From IMG/VR virus record IMGVR_UViG_3300017917_001006, positions 1-21,670 of that record: a stretch of DNA of 21,670 bases; one strand, 5' to 3'. Numbering within the stretch: the stretch's first letter is position 1; the number at the start of each line of letters is the position of its first letter. A program made the translations under genes and the position numbers. The DNA comes from a virus. Under the pieces are notes generated by a model that was not told the DNA's origin, did not search any database, and worked only from the letters and a program-made list of their open reading frames with translations. Below are positions 1 to 5,656 of the stretch, in pieces.

Positions 1-216
1 AGTGCCAAAATCAAGTCGCCATACTACTTGACTTCAAAGTGGGTTGCCCGCAATCCACGTACAGACAAGTTGGTGGACATGAACAAGGATATCAAGCACA
101 ATCTTGATGAAGAGTACTACCCACTTGTGGATGCTATTCGTGCTAATATTGTTGAATACACTGCTATGGACGAGCAAGCTCGTTTAGAGTGGGTGCGTAA
201 CTTTGTTGGCGCATAA
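1..216 (+). CDS. hypothetical protein, 5' end cut off by window edge
   Basis: The frame is open from base 1 with no stop before the TAA at 214-216, so the gene very probably begins upstream of the window. The first possible internal start is only a TTG at 28. The visible 72 codons include motifs such as VARNPRTDKLVDMNKD and a C-terminal acidic, amphipathic stretch ending WVRNFVGA. I do not recognise the family. The stop overlaps the ATG of the next small ORF by one base (TAATG), as expected for translational coupling in a phage operon. Confidence 0.6.
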   Translation, partial: SAKIKSPYYLTSKWVARNPRTDKLVDMNKDIKHNLDEEYYPLVDAIRANIVEYTAMDEQARLEWVRNFVGA

Positions 217-323
217 TGTATATAACAAACAAATATGGTTCAATCAGACTGCCCTACAGTGAAGAACTGTTAGAGTGGCTGATTGAAACTTATCCTTTCT
301 CAAAATATAGGGTGGTAGAATGA
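216..323 (+). CDS. 35-aa small hypothetical protein
   Basis: ATG at 216-218 overlaps the upstream stop by one base (TAATG), and its own TGA (321-323) overlaps the next ATG (320) as ATGA. The product is 35 residues, starts MYITNKYGSIRLPY and ends YPFSKYRVVE, with a short amphipathic segment (EELLEWLIETY). The coupling on both sides, with no gap, is the main reason to believe it is translated. No domain is recognisable. It could be a small phage regulator or anti-host peptide, but nothing in the sequence says which. Confidence 0.5.
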   Translation: MYITNKYGSIRLPYSEELLEWLIETYPFSKYRVVE

Positions 324-715
324 AAATTGGAATCACAGGCACACGCGAAGGCATGACAGAGCACCAGTTTGAAATGGTTCGAAAATATCTTACTGGCCGA
401 TACTGCGAAGGTGCCGAATTCCATCACGGTGACTGTACAGGTGTTGACGTTGAGGCGGCCTATATTGCCAAAGAGTTGGGTTACAAAATTGTCTGTTATC
501 CTCCCAAGTTAGATGAAACTCGCGGCTTCTTCGGTGGTGATGTAGTACACGAGCCAGCAGGGTATTTAGAACGTGACCGTGCTATTGTAGACGCTTGCGA
601 TTATTTGCTTGTGGTTCCACTACAGATGGAATGGCAACCAAAAGGCGGCACTTGGTATACCCATGACTATGCCGTAAAGAAAAACAAACCATTTTTTGTA
701 ATATATCCAAAATGA
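320..715 (+). CDS. SLOG-superfamily Rossmann-like nucleotide-binding protein
   Basis: 131 aa with a SLOG/DprA-like layout. It has an N-terminal beta strand and glycine loop (KIGITGTREG, residues 2-11), then HHGDCTGVDVEAA (about 35-47), an RDRAIVDACDYLLVVP segment, and a GGTWYTHDYA loop near residue 110-120. The GD.TGVD.EA and GGTW.T..A signatures are typical of small phage and bacterial SLOG proteins, which bind nucleotide-type ligands. Standalone members have no agreed activity. The start is an ATG in ATGA overlap with the preceding 35-aa ORF, preceded by a GGGTGG stretch. The stop overlaps the next gene by four bases, so it sits in an operon of small accessory genes. Confidence 0.7.
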   Translation: MKIGITGTREGMTEHQFEMVRKYLTGRYCEGAEFHHGDCTGVDVEAAYIAKELGYKIVCYPPKLDETRGFFGGDVVHEPAGYLERDRAIVDACDYLLVVPLQMEWQPKGGTWYTHDYAVKKNKPFFVIYPK

Positions 716-921
716 AAGACGAAAGCCATTTACCAGTAGCACAGCAAAGTCTCCTTTTCCGATTGAGAAAACGAGCAGAAATCCGTCGCCAAATTCCCGG
801 CAGACTTGCAGTAGTCGAAGGCAAGCCAGATAAGATTGCAAACCTCTTAGACGAAGCTGCTGACGAAATTGAACGATTACGAGCTATTTTGGACGAGCAC
901 GATATCCGTCCGGACCGTTGA
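712..921 (+). CDS. small charged coiled-coil protein
   Basis: 69 aa, starting at the ATG in ATGA overlap with the SLOG-like gene. The middle is strongly basic (FRLRKRAEIRRQIPGRL). The C-terminal half, about residues 40-62, is a heptad-like acidic helix (IANLLDEAADEIERLRAIL). Short proteins with an LL.EAADEIERLR helix are common in phage early regions, but I know no defined function. The stop codon lies inside the -35 box of the promoter at 918-946, so this gene ends the first transcription unit seen here. Confidence 0.65.
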   Translation: MKDESHLPVAQQSLLFRLRKRAEIRRQIPGRLAVVEGKPDKIANLLDEAADEIERLRAILDEHDIRPDR

Positions 922-946
922 CAAACTGGTAAAACTCTGCTATAAT
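918..946 (+). promoter_or_regulatory. consensus sigma70 promoter with extended -10
   Basis: TTGACA at 918-923, 17-bp spacer, TATAAT at 941-946, and TG at 938-939 giving a TGCTATAAT extended -10. All twelve consensus bases match. Predicted start near 952-954 gives a leader of about 16 nt to the ATG at 969, with AAAGGA at 958-963 as ribosome binding site. It should be read by the host vegetative RNA polymerase. Confidence 0.85.
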
Positions 947-968
947 ATAGCATAGAGAAAGGACTGTT

Positions 969-1196
969 ATGATTACTGGAGTTCGTTGGTTTACTAATCG
1001 TACCTGTGTCGGTATTGTTCAAGTGGTTCAAGACCATCAAAAAGACGAATATCGACAGACTGGTTTGGCTGATTTCAAATATTATATTTCTGGCGTACCT
1101 GGAGAGGACGAAGAAACGGACAAACTCTATGTAGCATCGTTCGGAGTACCGTTTCCTACTAATGCTGGAGATCTGATGTTTGGTGTAGAAAGATAA
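969..1196 (+). CDS. hypothetical protein, first gene after the strong promoter
   Basis: 75 aa, ATG at 969 with AAAGGA five bases upstream. The protein looks like a small soluble beta-rich domain (VRWFTNRTCVGIVQVV at residues 5-20; a FKYYISGVPGEDEETDKLYVA segment in the middle). No catalytic motif, signal peptide or membrane segment is visible and I do not recognise the family. It is the first gene under the consensus promoter at 918-946 and is followed two bases later by a GTG-started gene, so early and strong expression is likely by inference. Confidence 0.65.
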   Translation: MITGVRWFTNRTCVGIVQVVQDHQKDEYRQTGLADFKYYISGVPGEDEETDKLYVASFGVPFPTNAGDLMFGVER

Positions 1197-1198
1197 AA

Positions 1199-1396
1199 GT
1201 GAAATTCAAACTGATCAAAATCTCCGCACCCGGTTGGGAAAAAGAGTTTAAGAATCGTAGCTCAGCTCGCGACGAACTTTTTAAGTACATCTGTTCTCAT
1301 TGTCAAAAAGACGAACAGATTACAGCAAACTCAAAGATTGAAGATATGCTGGGTACTGGTTGCGGATATGAATTTGATTTTGAGGAATTGAAATGA
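1199..1396 (+). CDS. hypothetical protein with CxxC
   Basis: 65 aa. The start is a GTG at 1199, two bases after the previous stop, the only start that covers the open frame. Cysteines at about residues 32, 35 and 55 (ICSHC and GCGYEF) could bind a metal but do not make a full zinc-finger set. The acidic C-terminus (FDFEELK) overlaps the next ATG as ATGA. Not recognised. It has the same size class and spacing as its neighbours, which supports its being a real phage gene. Confidence 0.6.
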   Translation: MKFKLIKISAPGWEKEFKNRSSARDELFKYICSHCQKDEQITANSKIEDMLGTGCGYEFDFEELK

Positions 1397-1656
1397 CAGT
1401 CTATGCAGACGGAGTAAAGTATCAAACCATGTATCTGCCCTGTGGCGGAGTTGCAGAGTTCGATGAGTCGAGCGGTATTAGTTACCGTTGTGAAATGTGC
1501 GGTGCAGTAGTCGGTAGTATTGGACAACCTCGAAGCTGTAAAGAAGAAGCAAAGAAATGGGAAGCCTGGAAAGCTATTGGCGGACAAGGTTGGGATTATA
1601 ATAAAGGAGAACCATATGCCGTGGATTCAAAACGTAGCGCTCGCCGACATACCTAA
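1393..1656 (+). CDS. small zinc-ribbon-like protein
   Basis: 87 aa, ATG at 1393 in ATGA overlap with the previous gene. Cysteines at residues 17, 33, 36 and 49 (C-x15-C-x2-C-x12-C; the central part reads YRCEMCGAVVGS) look like a four-Cys zinc ribbon. The C-terminal 30 residues are basic and rich in Trp and Lys. Such phage proteins may bind nucleic acid or host proteins, but no specific role can be given. The last 41 bases overlap the phosphatase gene in another frame, so its C-terminus (SKRSARRHT) is constrained by the overlap. Confidence 0.6.
   Translation: MTVYADGVKYQTMYLPCGGVAEFDESSGISYRCEMCGAVVGSIGQPRSCKEEAKKWEAWKAIGGQGWDYNKGEPYAVDSKRSARRHT
1602..1609 (+). promoter_or_regulatory. ribosome binding site that sets the phosphatase start
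   Basis: AAAGGAGA six bases upstream of the ATG at 1616. It is the best Shine-Dalgarno match near this gene. It lies inside the upstream zinc-ribbon gene and argues for starting at 1616 rather than at the in-frame ATG at 1520. Confidence 0.65.
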
Positions 1657-2128
1657 GAAGCATCATGTAGCTGTAGGTGAGAACAGTATGCTGATTCAAA
1701 TTGTGGATCCGGCAATGACTTTTCCTACTCCGGCACACAAGTTCAAAGAAGTTCATCAGTTTGAGTTCCTGGATCTTGAGAAGGATGACAAGTGGGGCGA
1801 AGAGTTTAAAGTTACTGATGAGCAGGCCGCAGAGCTGGTACGACTGCTACAACACGCATTGGACAACCGCATGGATGTTATTGTACACTGTGTTGCAGGT
1901 GTGTGCCGTAGTGGTGCAGTTTGTGAAGTTGGTGTTATGATGGGCTTTCAGGATACTGAAGCATACCGTAGCCCTAACTTGATGGTCAAGCACAAGATGA
2001 TGAAAGTTTTGGGCTGGACTTATGATGAACAAGAACCGCACACCATTAACGGTGTGCCGTTCGAATACGATGAATTGGGTAATAAGAAAATTTGGGTTCC
2101 TCCGGAGAAGGAAGATACCTACGATTGA
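1616..2128 (+). CDS. cysteine-based protein phosphatase (dual-specificity/PTP-like)
   Basis: 170 aa from the ATG at 1616, chosen because of the AAAGGAGA site and because an earlier ATG at 1520 would lie wholly within the previous gene. Residues 91-99 read HCVAGVCRS, the HC-X5-R-S phosphate-binding loop of the protein tyrosine/dual-specificity phosphatase fold, with Cys92 as nucleophile and Arg98 as phosphate ligand. An Asp-rich loop upstream (FLDLEKDD, residues 51-58) may supply the general acid. A helix (TDEQAAELVRLLQHAL) precedes the active-site strand, as in the family. Substrate unknown: phosphoproteins, RNA 5' phosphates and phosphoinositides are all known for the fold. The proximity to tRNA genes and an RNA-binding protein is suggestive only. 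Confidence 0.75.
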   Translation: MPWIQNVALADIPKKHHVAVGENSMLIQIVDPAMTFPTPAHKFKEVHQFEFLDLEKDDKWGEEFKVTDEQAAELVRLLQHALDNRMDVIVHCVAGVCRSGAVCEVGVMMGFQDTEAYRSPNLMVKHKMMKVLGWTYDEQEPHTINGVPFEYDELGNKKIWVPPEKEDTYD

Positions 2129-2150
2129 TAGTCGTTAAATAATTGATAAT

Positions 2151-2226
<76 letters not shown>

Positions 2227-2230
2227 TTAT

Positions 2231-2305
2231 CGGTCCTTGGTGAAATGGATATCATGCTTGGCTTCGAACCAAGCGGTGTGGGTTCGATTCCTGCAGGACC
2301 GGCCA
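2231..2305 (+). tRNA. tRNA-Arg (anticodon TCG)
   Basis: Perfect 7-bp acceptor stem (2231-2237 with 2295-2301). The anticodon stem CTTGG/CCAAG closes loop CTTCGAA, giving anticodon TCG, which reads CGA (and CGG). T loop TTCGATT. Discriminator G at 2302 and encoded CCA 2303-2305. Only four bases separate it from the tRNA-Thr, so both probably come from one precursor. Confidence 0.93.
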
Positions 2306-2306
2306 A

Positions 2307-2381
2307 CCCGCTGTAGTTCAATGGATAGAACGGGGACCTCCTAAGTCTCAAATACAGGTTCGATTCCTGTCGGTGGGACCA
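2307..2381 (+). tRNA. tRNA-Arg (anticodon CCT)
   Basis: Acceptor stem 2307-2313 with 2371-2377 (two G-T pairs). The anticodon stem GGGAC/GTCTC closes loop CTCCTAA, giving anticodon CCT, which reads AGG. T arm ACAGG/CCTGT. Discriminator A at 2378, encoded CCA 2379-2381. One base separates it from the previous tRNA. A TTG-rich low-complexity stretch (about 2383-2400) follows. Confidence 0.92.
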
Positions 2382-2415
2382 TTGTTGTTGTAGTTGTTGT
2401 GAGAGAAAGAAGAAA

Positions 2416-2631
2416 ATGTTTGTAGTAAAATGGAAAGATGTAGCAGGTGTCTGCTACGAAAGAGAATTTGATAACTTAGGTCCTGCAATGGACTGGGCAA
2501 AGGCACTGGCTGTCTTTGTAACAATATCCGGTAAGGATTTCGAACTCGTAGGTATGTTTGGAGTTGACAGCATTGAAGATGGTGTTTGTCCAGATGGTAT
2601 CGCTTACGATTGGAAAAAGCGTAGAAAATAA
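2416..2631 (+). CDS. hypothetical protein
   Basis: 71 aa, ATG at 2416 preceded by a purine-rich GAGAGAAAGAAG tract that can serve as a ribosome binding site. The sequence starts FVVKWKDVAGVCYEREF, and has a helix (GPAMDWAKALA) and a strand (DFELVGMFGV), so a small alpha/beta domain is likely. The C-terminus is basic (WKKRRK). No catalytic residues stand out and the family is not recognised. It lies between the tRNA cluster and the promoter at 2645, with no terminator seen after it. Confidence 0.6.
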   Translation: MFVVKWKDVAGVCYEREFDNLGPAMDWAKALAVFVTISGKDFELVGMFGVDSIEDGVCPDGIAYDWKKRRK

Positions 2632-2644
2632 TTTTAAAAAATTG

Positions 2645-2673
2645 TTGACAGACACGCAAATTTCATATACAAT
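2645..2673 (+). promoter_or_regulatory. near-consensus sigma70 promoter for the leader RNA/TROVE unit
   Basis: TTGACA at 2645-2650, 17-bp spacer, TACAAT at 2668-2673 (one mismatch from TATAAT). Predicted start near 2680. It is followed by over 500 bases without a credible gene, which is the structured RNA described separately, and then by the TROVE-like gene. Confidence 0.8.
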
Positions 2674-2695
2674 AGATGTATTGAAACAGAGAATT

Positions 2696-2813
2696 ATAGG
2701 TTAGTTACAGCATCAATCTATTAACATAGAACCGAATGGGCAGAGATAACTTCACAGCCTATTCAAGCAGGAGTTGTTACCCTGTCTAATCAAGTAGCTA
2801 AAAACTAACCTGT
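2696..2813 (+). other. RNA module A
   Basis: P1 AGGTTAGTT (2698-2706) pairs with AACTAACCT (2803-2811), extendable by a T-G and an A-T pair. ACAGCA at 2707-2712 follows. P2 is TCTAT/ATAGA (2717-2721/2726-2730), then ACCG (2731-2734). P3 is 2734-2741 with 2757-2764 (8 bp, one G-T) with a 15-base loop. A further hairpin is CAGG/CCTG (2768-2771/2781-2784). Confidence 0.6.
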
Positions 2814-2821
2814 TTGTTTTC

Positions 2822-3110
2822 TTAGGATAGATACAGCAACCTTTAACTTTATAAAGACCGCAACTAATGCAGTAGAAGGTGGCCCGCAAGGCGAGATGCA
2901 CTGGAGCCTTAATTGGCTTTGAAGGTGCCCTCATAGCTAACATACCGCTTCCTCGGCGTATCAGAGGATGTTAGACACTAATGGAACTGACGACAGATTG
3001 GAAAGACTTTCTATGTTCATGTACAGAACTTACATGATAGGCTTGGGGAACTGAACCGATATACTGGGGATGGGGCCAAGCAGAAAATAAAAATCGTTCC
3101 GGCTATCCTG
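2822..3110 (+). other. RNA module B (with large insert)
   Basis: P1 AGGATAG (2824-2830) pairs with CTATCCT (3103-3109). ACAGCA at 2833-2838. P2 CTTTA/TAAAG (2841-2845/2852-2856), then ACCG at 2857-2860. P3 can form 2858-2864 with 3096-3102 with one mismatch and encloses a multi-helix insert. Insert helices are GCAC/GTGC (2898-2901/2925-2928) around AGCC/GGCT, CTAACAT/ATGTTAG, TCATGTA/TACATGA and GCTTGG/CCAAGC. A possible pseudoknot is CCTC (2951-2954) with GAGG (2964-2967). Confidence 0.55.
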
Positions 3111-3116
3111 TTGTAG

Positions 3117-3188
3117 TTAGGTTAATTACAGCATTTTTAATCGTATCATTAAAACCCGTAGGAAAAACGAATCCTACATTTAACCTGA
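3117..3188 (+). other. RNA module C (minimal copy next to the ribosome binding site)
   Basis: The shortest copy, about 72 bases. P1 AGGTTAA (3119-3125) pairs with TTAACCT (3180-3186). ACAGCA at 3128-3133. P2 TTTTAAT/ATTAAAA (3135-3141/3148-3154), then ACCCG (3154-3158). P3 GTAGGA/TCCTAC (3158-3163/3172-3177) has an 8-base loop. This is a clean three-way junction whose P1 3' strand abuts the Shine-Dalgarno at 3190-3193. Confidence 0.6.
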
Positions 3189-3200
3189 AAGGAAAGAAAA

Positions 3201-4610
3201 ATGAACGCTTTTGTTCAAGCAGTAGCAAATCAAGAAGCCCGTACCGCTAATGGTATGAAGGCTCGTAAGTCGACAGCTAAAAAGACTGTAGACTTGTTTT
3301 ACAACATCGGTGCAAGCCGTGGCAAGAATATCGTTCCTGCCTTTACAGCGGCTTATGTTGAAAACGCAGACATCGCTCTGCGTATTGCACAATGGGCTCG
3401 TGATGTCCGTGGCGGTGCTGGCGAACGTCAGTTGTTCCGTGACATCCTTGTCCATCTGGAAAAGACTAATCCAGATGCCGCTTTGACTCTGTTGAAGAAG
3501 GTACCGGAAGTTGGTCGTTGGGATGACATCTTTGTCTTCTCTACTCCTGCTCTTAAGAGCGCCGCTTATACCATGCTGGGCGATGCACTTCGTGCTCGTA
3601 ACGGCTTGGCTGCAAAGTGGACTCCTCGTAAGGGCAAGGTTGCGGCTGAAATCCGAGAATTCTTCGGAATGAGTCCAAAGCAATACCGTAAGAGTCTTGT
3701 GGCTCTTACTAAGGTTGTTGAAACACAGATGTGCGCCAACGACTGGGACAACATCAACTTTAGTCATGTTCCTTCTGTGGCTGCTCGCAACTACAAGAAG
3801 GCATTTAACCGTCATTCTGTAAAGTTTGCGGAATATGTAGCTAAGTTGGTTAGTGGTGATAAAACTGTTAAGGTTAACGCCGATGCAATTTTCCCACATG
3901 ATGTCCTGAAGGGTATTGCACATGCCTACAAGAGCTTTGACAAGACCGAAAAGGATCACGTCAAGGCACAGTGGGACGCTCTGCCAAACTATGTAGGTGA
4001 CGCAAGTATCCTACCTATCGTTGACGTCTCTGGCTCTATGACTTGCTCAGCAGGTAAGAGCGGTGCAACTCGTTGCATCGACGTGGCAGTTGGTCTGGGT
4101 CTGTACCTGGCGGATAAGAACAAGGGCGTGTTCAAGGACACATTCTTGACCTTCTCCGACAAGCCTGATCTTGTTACCCTTAAGGGTGACATCCTTCAGA
4201 AGCTTGACCAAATGGTTAAGAGCAACTGGGAAATGAGTACTAACCTGCATGCCGCTATGAACAAGATTCTTAGCGTTGCAGTTAAGAACTCTGTACCAGA
4301 AAGCGACATGCCAAAGATGTTGCTGATCCTGTCGGACATGCAGTTCAACCAATGCGCCAAGTTTGACAACAGCGCAATGGAAATGATTGAACGCAAGTAT
4401 GCAGAAGCAGGTTACACTGCTCCGCAAGTTGTGTTCTGGAACCTAAACGCAAGTGACAACGTTCCAGTCAAGTCTGACAAGAGCGGTGCTGCTCTGGTTA
4501 GTGGATTTAGTCCAAGCATCATGAAGGCTCTGCTTTCCGCTGATCTGGATCAATTCACTCCAGAAGGTATCATGCTTAAGACAGTCATGATTCCACGCTA
4601 CGACCTGTAA
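3201..4610 (+). CDS. TROVE/DUF2828-like RNA-binding protein with vWA domain (Ro60 type)
   Basis: 469 aa. The start is ATG 3201, with AAAGGAAAG at 3188-3196 upstream. Residues about 1-260 are helical-repeat-like and contain LFYNIGASRG (33-42) and ARDVRGGAGERQLFR (66-80), the signature seen in TROVE and DUF2828 proteins, whose HEAT-like ring in Ro60 binds Y RNAs and the ends of misfolded RNAs. The C-terminal part is a von Willebrand A domain with an intact MIDAS: DVSGS at 275-279, a distal Thr in FLTFSD, and an Asp in LILSDMQF. The preceding candidate RNA and tRNAs fit a ribonucleoprotein role, but binding is inference. Arg codons are almost all CGT/CGC (18 of 19), suggesting good adaptation to the host and high expression, unlike the genes downstream. 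The exact split between TROVE and DUF2828 families is uncertain. Confidence 0.8.
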   Translation: MNAFVQAVANQEARTANGMKARKSTAKKTVDLFYNIGASRGKNIVPAFTAAYVENADIALRIAQWARDVRGGAGERQLFRDILVHLEKTNPDAALTLLKKVPEVGRWDDIFVFSTPALKSAAYTMLGDALRARNGLAAKWTPRKGKVAAEIREFFGMSPKQYRKSLVALTKVVETQMCANDWDNINFSHVPSVAARNYKKAFNRHSVKFAEYVAKLVSGDKTVKVNADAIFPHDVLKGIAHAYKSFDKTEKDHVKAQWDALPNYVGDASILPIVDVSGSMTCSAGKSGATRCIDVAVGLGLYLADKNKGVFKDTFLTFSDKPDLVTLKGDILQKLDQMVKSNWEMSTNLHAAMNKILSVAVKNSVPESDMPKMLLILSDMQFNQCAKFDNSAMEMIERKYAEAGYTAPQVVFWNLNASDNVPVKSDKSGAALVSGFSPSIMKALLSADLDQFTPEGIMLKTVMIPRYDL

Positions 4611-4626
4611 AAAGGTATGTAGATCC

Positions 4627-4653
4627 AATACCCGCTTCGGCGGGTATTTTTTT
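4627..4653 (+). terminator. intrinsic terminator with UUCG tetraloop
   Basis: A 9-bp stem, 4627-4635 with 4640-4648, ends in a C-G pair closing loop TTCG (4636-4639), followed by a run of Ts to 4653. It ends the RNA/TROVE transcription unit 16 bases after the stop codon and marks the border with the radical SAM island. Confidence 0.92.
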
Positions 4654-4665
4654 GATTTAAATATC

Positions 4666-4674
4666 TGTTATAAT
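4666..4674 (+). promoter_or_regulatory. extended -10 promoter element for the radical SAM island
   Basis: TGTTATAAT: TG at 4666-4667 and a perfect TATAAT at 4669-4674, with no good -35 (T-rich terminator tail at the expected place). The predicted start near 4681 is only a few bases before the ATG at 4685, so the first gene could be leaderless or start further in. Confidence 0.55.
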
Positions 4675-4684
4675 ATATATTAAT

Positions 4685-5656
4685 ATGACTCATACAGTAC
4701 CATTTGACAGCATAGTAAGATTCGGCCAGCAGACAATGATGCACCATCCGCTCTTTTCCATAAGCTGGATTTTGGGAAGATTTTGTAATTACAAATGCTC
4801 TTATTGTTGGCCATATGCACGATCGGATAATGTTGATCACTTGCCATTAGAAGTCTATAAGTCGGCAGTGGATGAAATAAAAAAGCAAGCAAGAAGCAAT
4901 GGATTTGATCGATTCCACTGGAGTATGAGTGGAGGGGAACCTACAGCGTATAAACATCTTATAGATTTGGTAAAACACATGGACGATATCACAGTGCCTT
5001 ACCAAAGCATACATATGACCACTAATTTAAGTGCTGGCAGCAAATGGTGGAAGAGCTGGTGCGATGCAACATCGGCTTGGCAACGAAGAAGTATCACAGC
5101 AAGTTATCACGAAGAATTTGCCAAAGAAAAAGACTTCAGTGAAAAATGCCTACAACTAATAGACCAAACTGTTTTCGTTACAATCAATCAAGTTATGGTT
5201 CCGGAAAGATTTTATGAATTGTACGATAGGTGTCAGCGTTTTTATGACATGGGAATCAACGTAACATTGAAACCGCAAAGCGACCCTACTGCCAGTAAAG
5301 TAGTATCTGGGTACAATGATGAGATGATCCATTTAATGCAAACTGGATTTCCGCAACAGTTTGCAGGCGAAGAAATACATCAAGTTGCATTATACGACGA
5401 CAACAATTCTGAATATCTGTTTGATCAAGCAGAACGATTTAACGCATTTGGATTTAACAAGTTTAAGGGTTGGAGTTGCAATAGTGGTTATCAAAGTGTT
5501 ATAATTAGGAGTAATGAAGTTAAGCGTGGTTACAGTTGCCACGATACTCCCTTGGGAACATTAACAGAAGGTTTTGACCTATTTAAAAGCCCCCAGAGAT
5601 GCATCACTCCAAGTTGCATAAGTTCAGCTGATAGTAAAATACCTAAATGCAAATAA
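4685..5656 (+). CDS. radical SAM protein with C-terminal Cys-rich (SPASM-like) region
   Basis: 323 aa. The radical SAM [4Fe-4S] motif CNYKCSYC is at residues 34-41 (Cys 34, 38, 41), and GGEP is at 83-86 for SAM binding. The C-terminal cysteines 265 (GWSC), 285 (GYSC), 306, 311 and 322 suit one or more auxiliary clusters of SPASM/twitch type, as found in enzymes acting on peptides or proteins. It is a clear paralogue of the gene at 8715 (shared FCNYKC, a WW-containing segment after the third strand, and SxHxEFA). It overlaps the methyltransferase-like gene by 10 bases. Of its 14 Arg codons, 12 are AGA, CGA or AGG. An alternative start is the Met pair at residues 18-19 (ATG 4736). Substrate unknown. 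Confidence 0.85.
   Translation: MTHTVPFDSIVRFGQQTMMHHPLFSISWILGRFCNYKCSYCWPYARSDNVDHLPLEVYKSAVDEIKKQARSNGFDRFHWSMSGGEPTAYKHLIDLVKHMDDITVPYQSIHMTTNLSAGSKWWKSWCDATSAWQRRSITASYHEEFAKEKDFSEKCLQLIDQTVFVTINQVMVPERFYELYDRCQRFYDMGINVTLKPQSDPTASKVVSGYNDEMIHLMQTGFPQQFAGEEIHQVALYDDNNSEYLFDQAERFNAFGFNKFKGWSCNSGYQSVIIRSNEVKRGYSCHDTPLGTLTEGFDLFKSPQRCITPSCISSADSKIPKCK

Larger units (their letters stand above)
2680..3190 (+). ncRNA. candidate large structured RNA / tandem leader of three related modules
   Basis: This 510-base stretch has no plausible coding frame but strong RNA structure. Three modules share the order P1 5' strand, two bases ending in T, ACAGCA, short spacer, hairpin P2, ACCG or ACCCG, then an internal domain and the P1 3' strand. 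P1 pairs are 2698-2706/2803-2811, 2824-2830/3103-3109 and 3119-3125/3180-3186. Pairing is kept although bases change between copies, which is internal covariation. Further helices in the large middle module are 2937-2943/2968-2974, 3017-3023/3031-3037 and 3041-3046/3076-3081. No terminator separates it from the TROVE-like gene, so it may be a 5' leader, a processed noncoding RNA, or both. I do not recognise an Rfam family. GOLLD- or ROOL-type large phage RNAs near tRNAs, and Ro-associated Y-like RNAs, are the obvious candidates to test. The structure was drawn by hand, not computed. Confidence 0.65.

Noticed and set aside
1520-1615. Upstream extension of the phosphatase to ATG 1520
   Set aside because: The added 32 residues lie entirely in another frame of the zinc-ribbon gene, and a good ribosome binding site sits before ATG 1616.
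2383-2400. TTG-rich stretch after the last tRNA as a CRISPR-like or tandem repeat
   Set aside because: Only about 18 bases of imperfect low-complexity sequence with no spacer structure.
2348-2943. Minus-strand ORFs of 103 and 63 codons over the tRNA end and the leader RNA
   Set aside because: They oppose the strong plus-strand promoter at 2645, cross tRNA sequence or RNA helices and show no protein-like composition.
2680-3200. Group I intron in the 570-base gap
   Set aside because: No P3/P7 core or split gene could be found on either side. The three-module structure explains the sequence better.
3180-3959. 259-codon minus-strand ORF
   Set aside because: It lies fully antisense to the TROVE-like gene, has no recognisable motif and no ribosome binding site, and is best seen as a shadow of a codon-biased gene.
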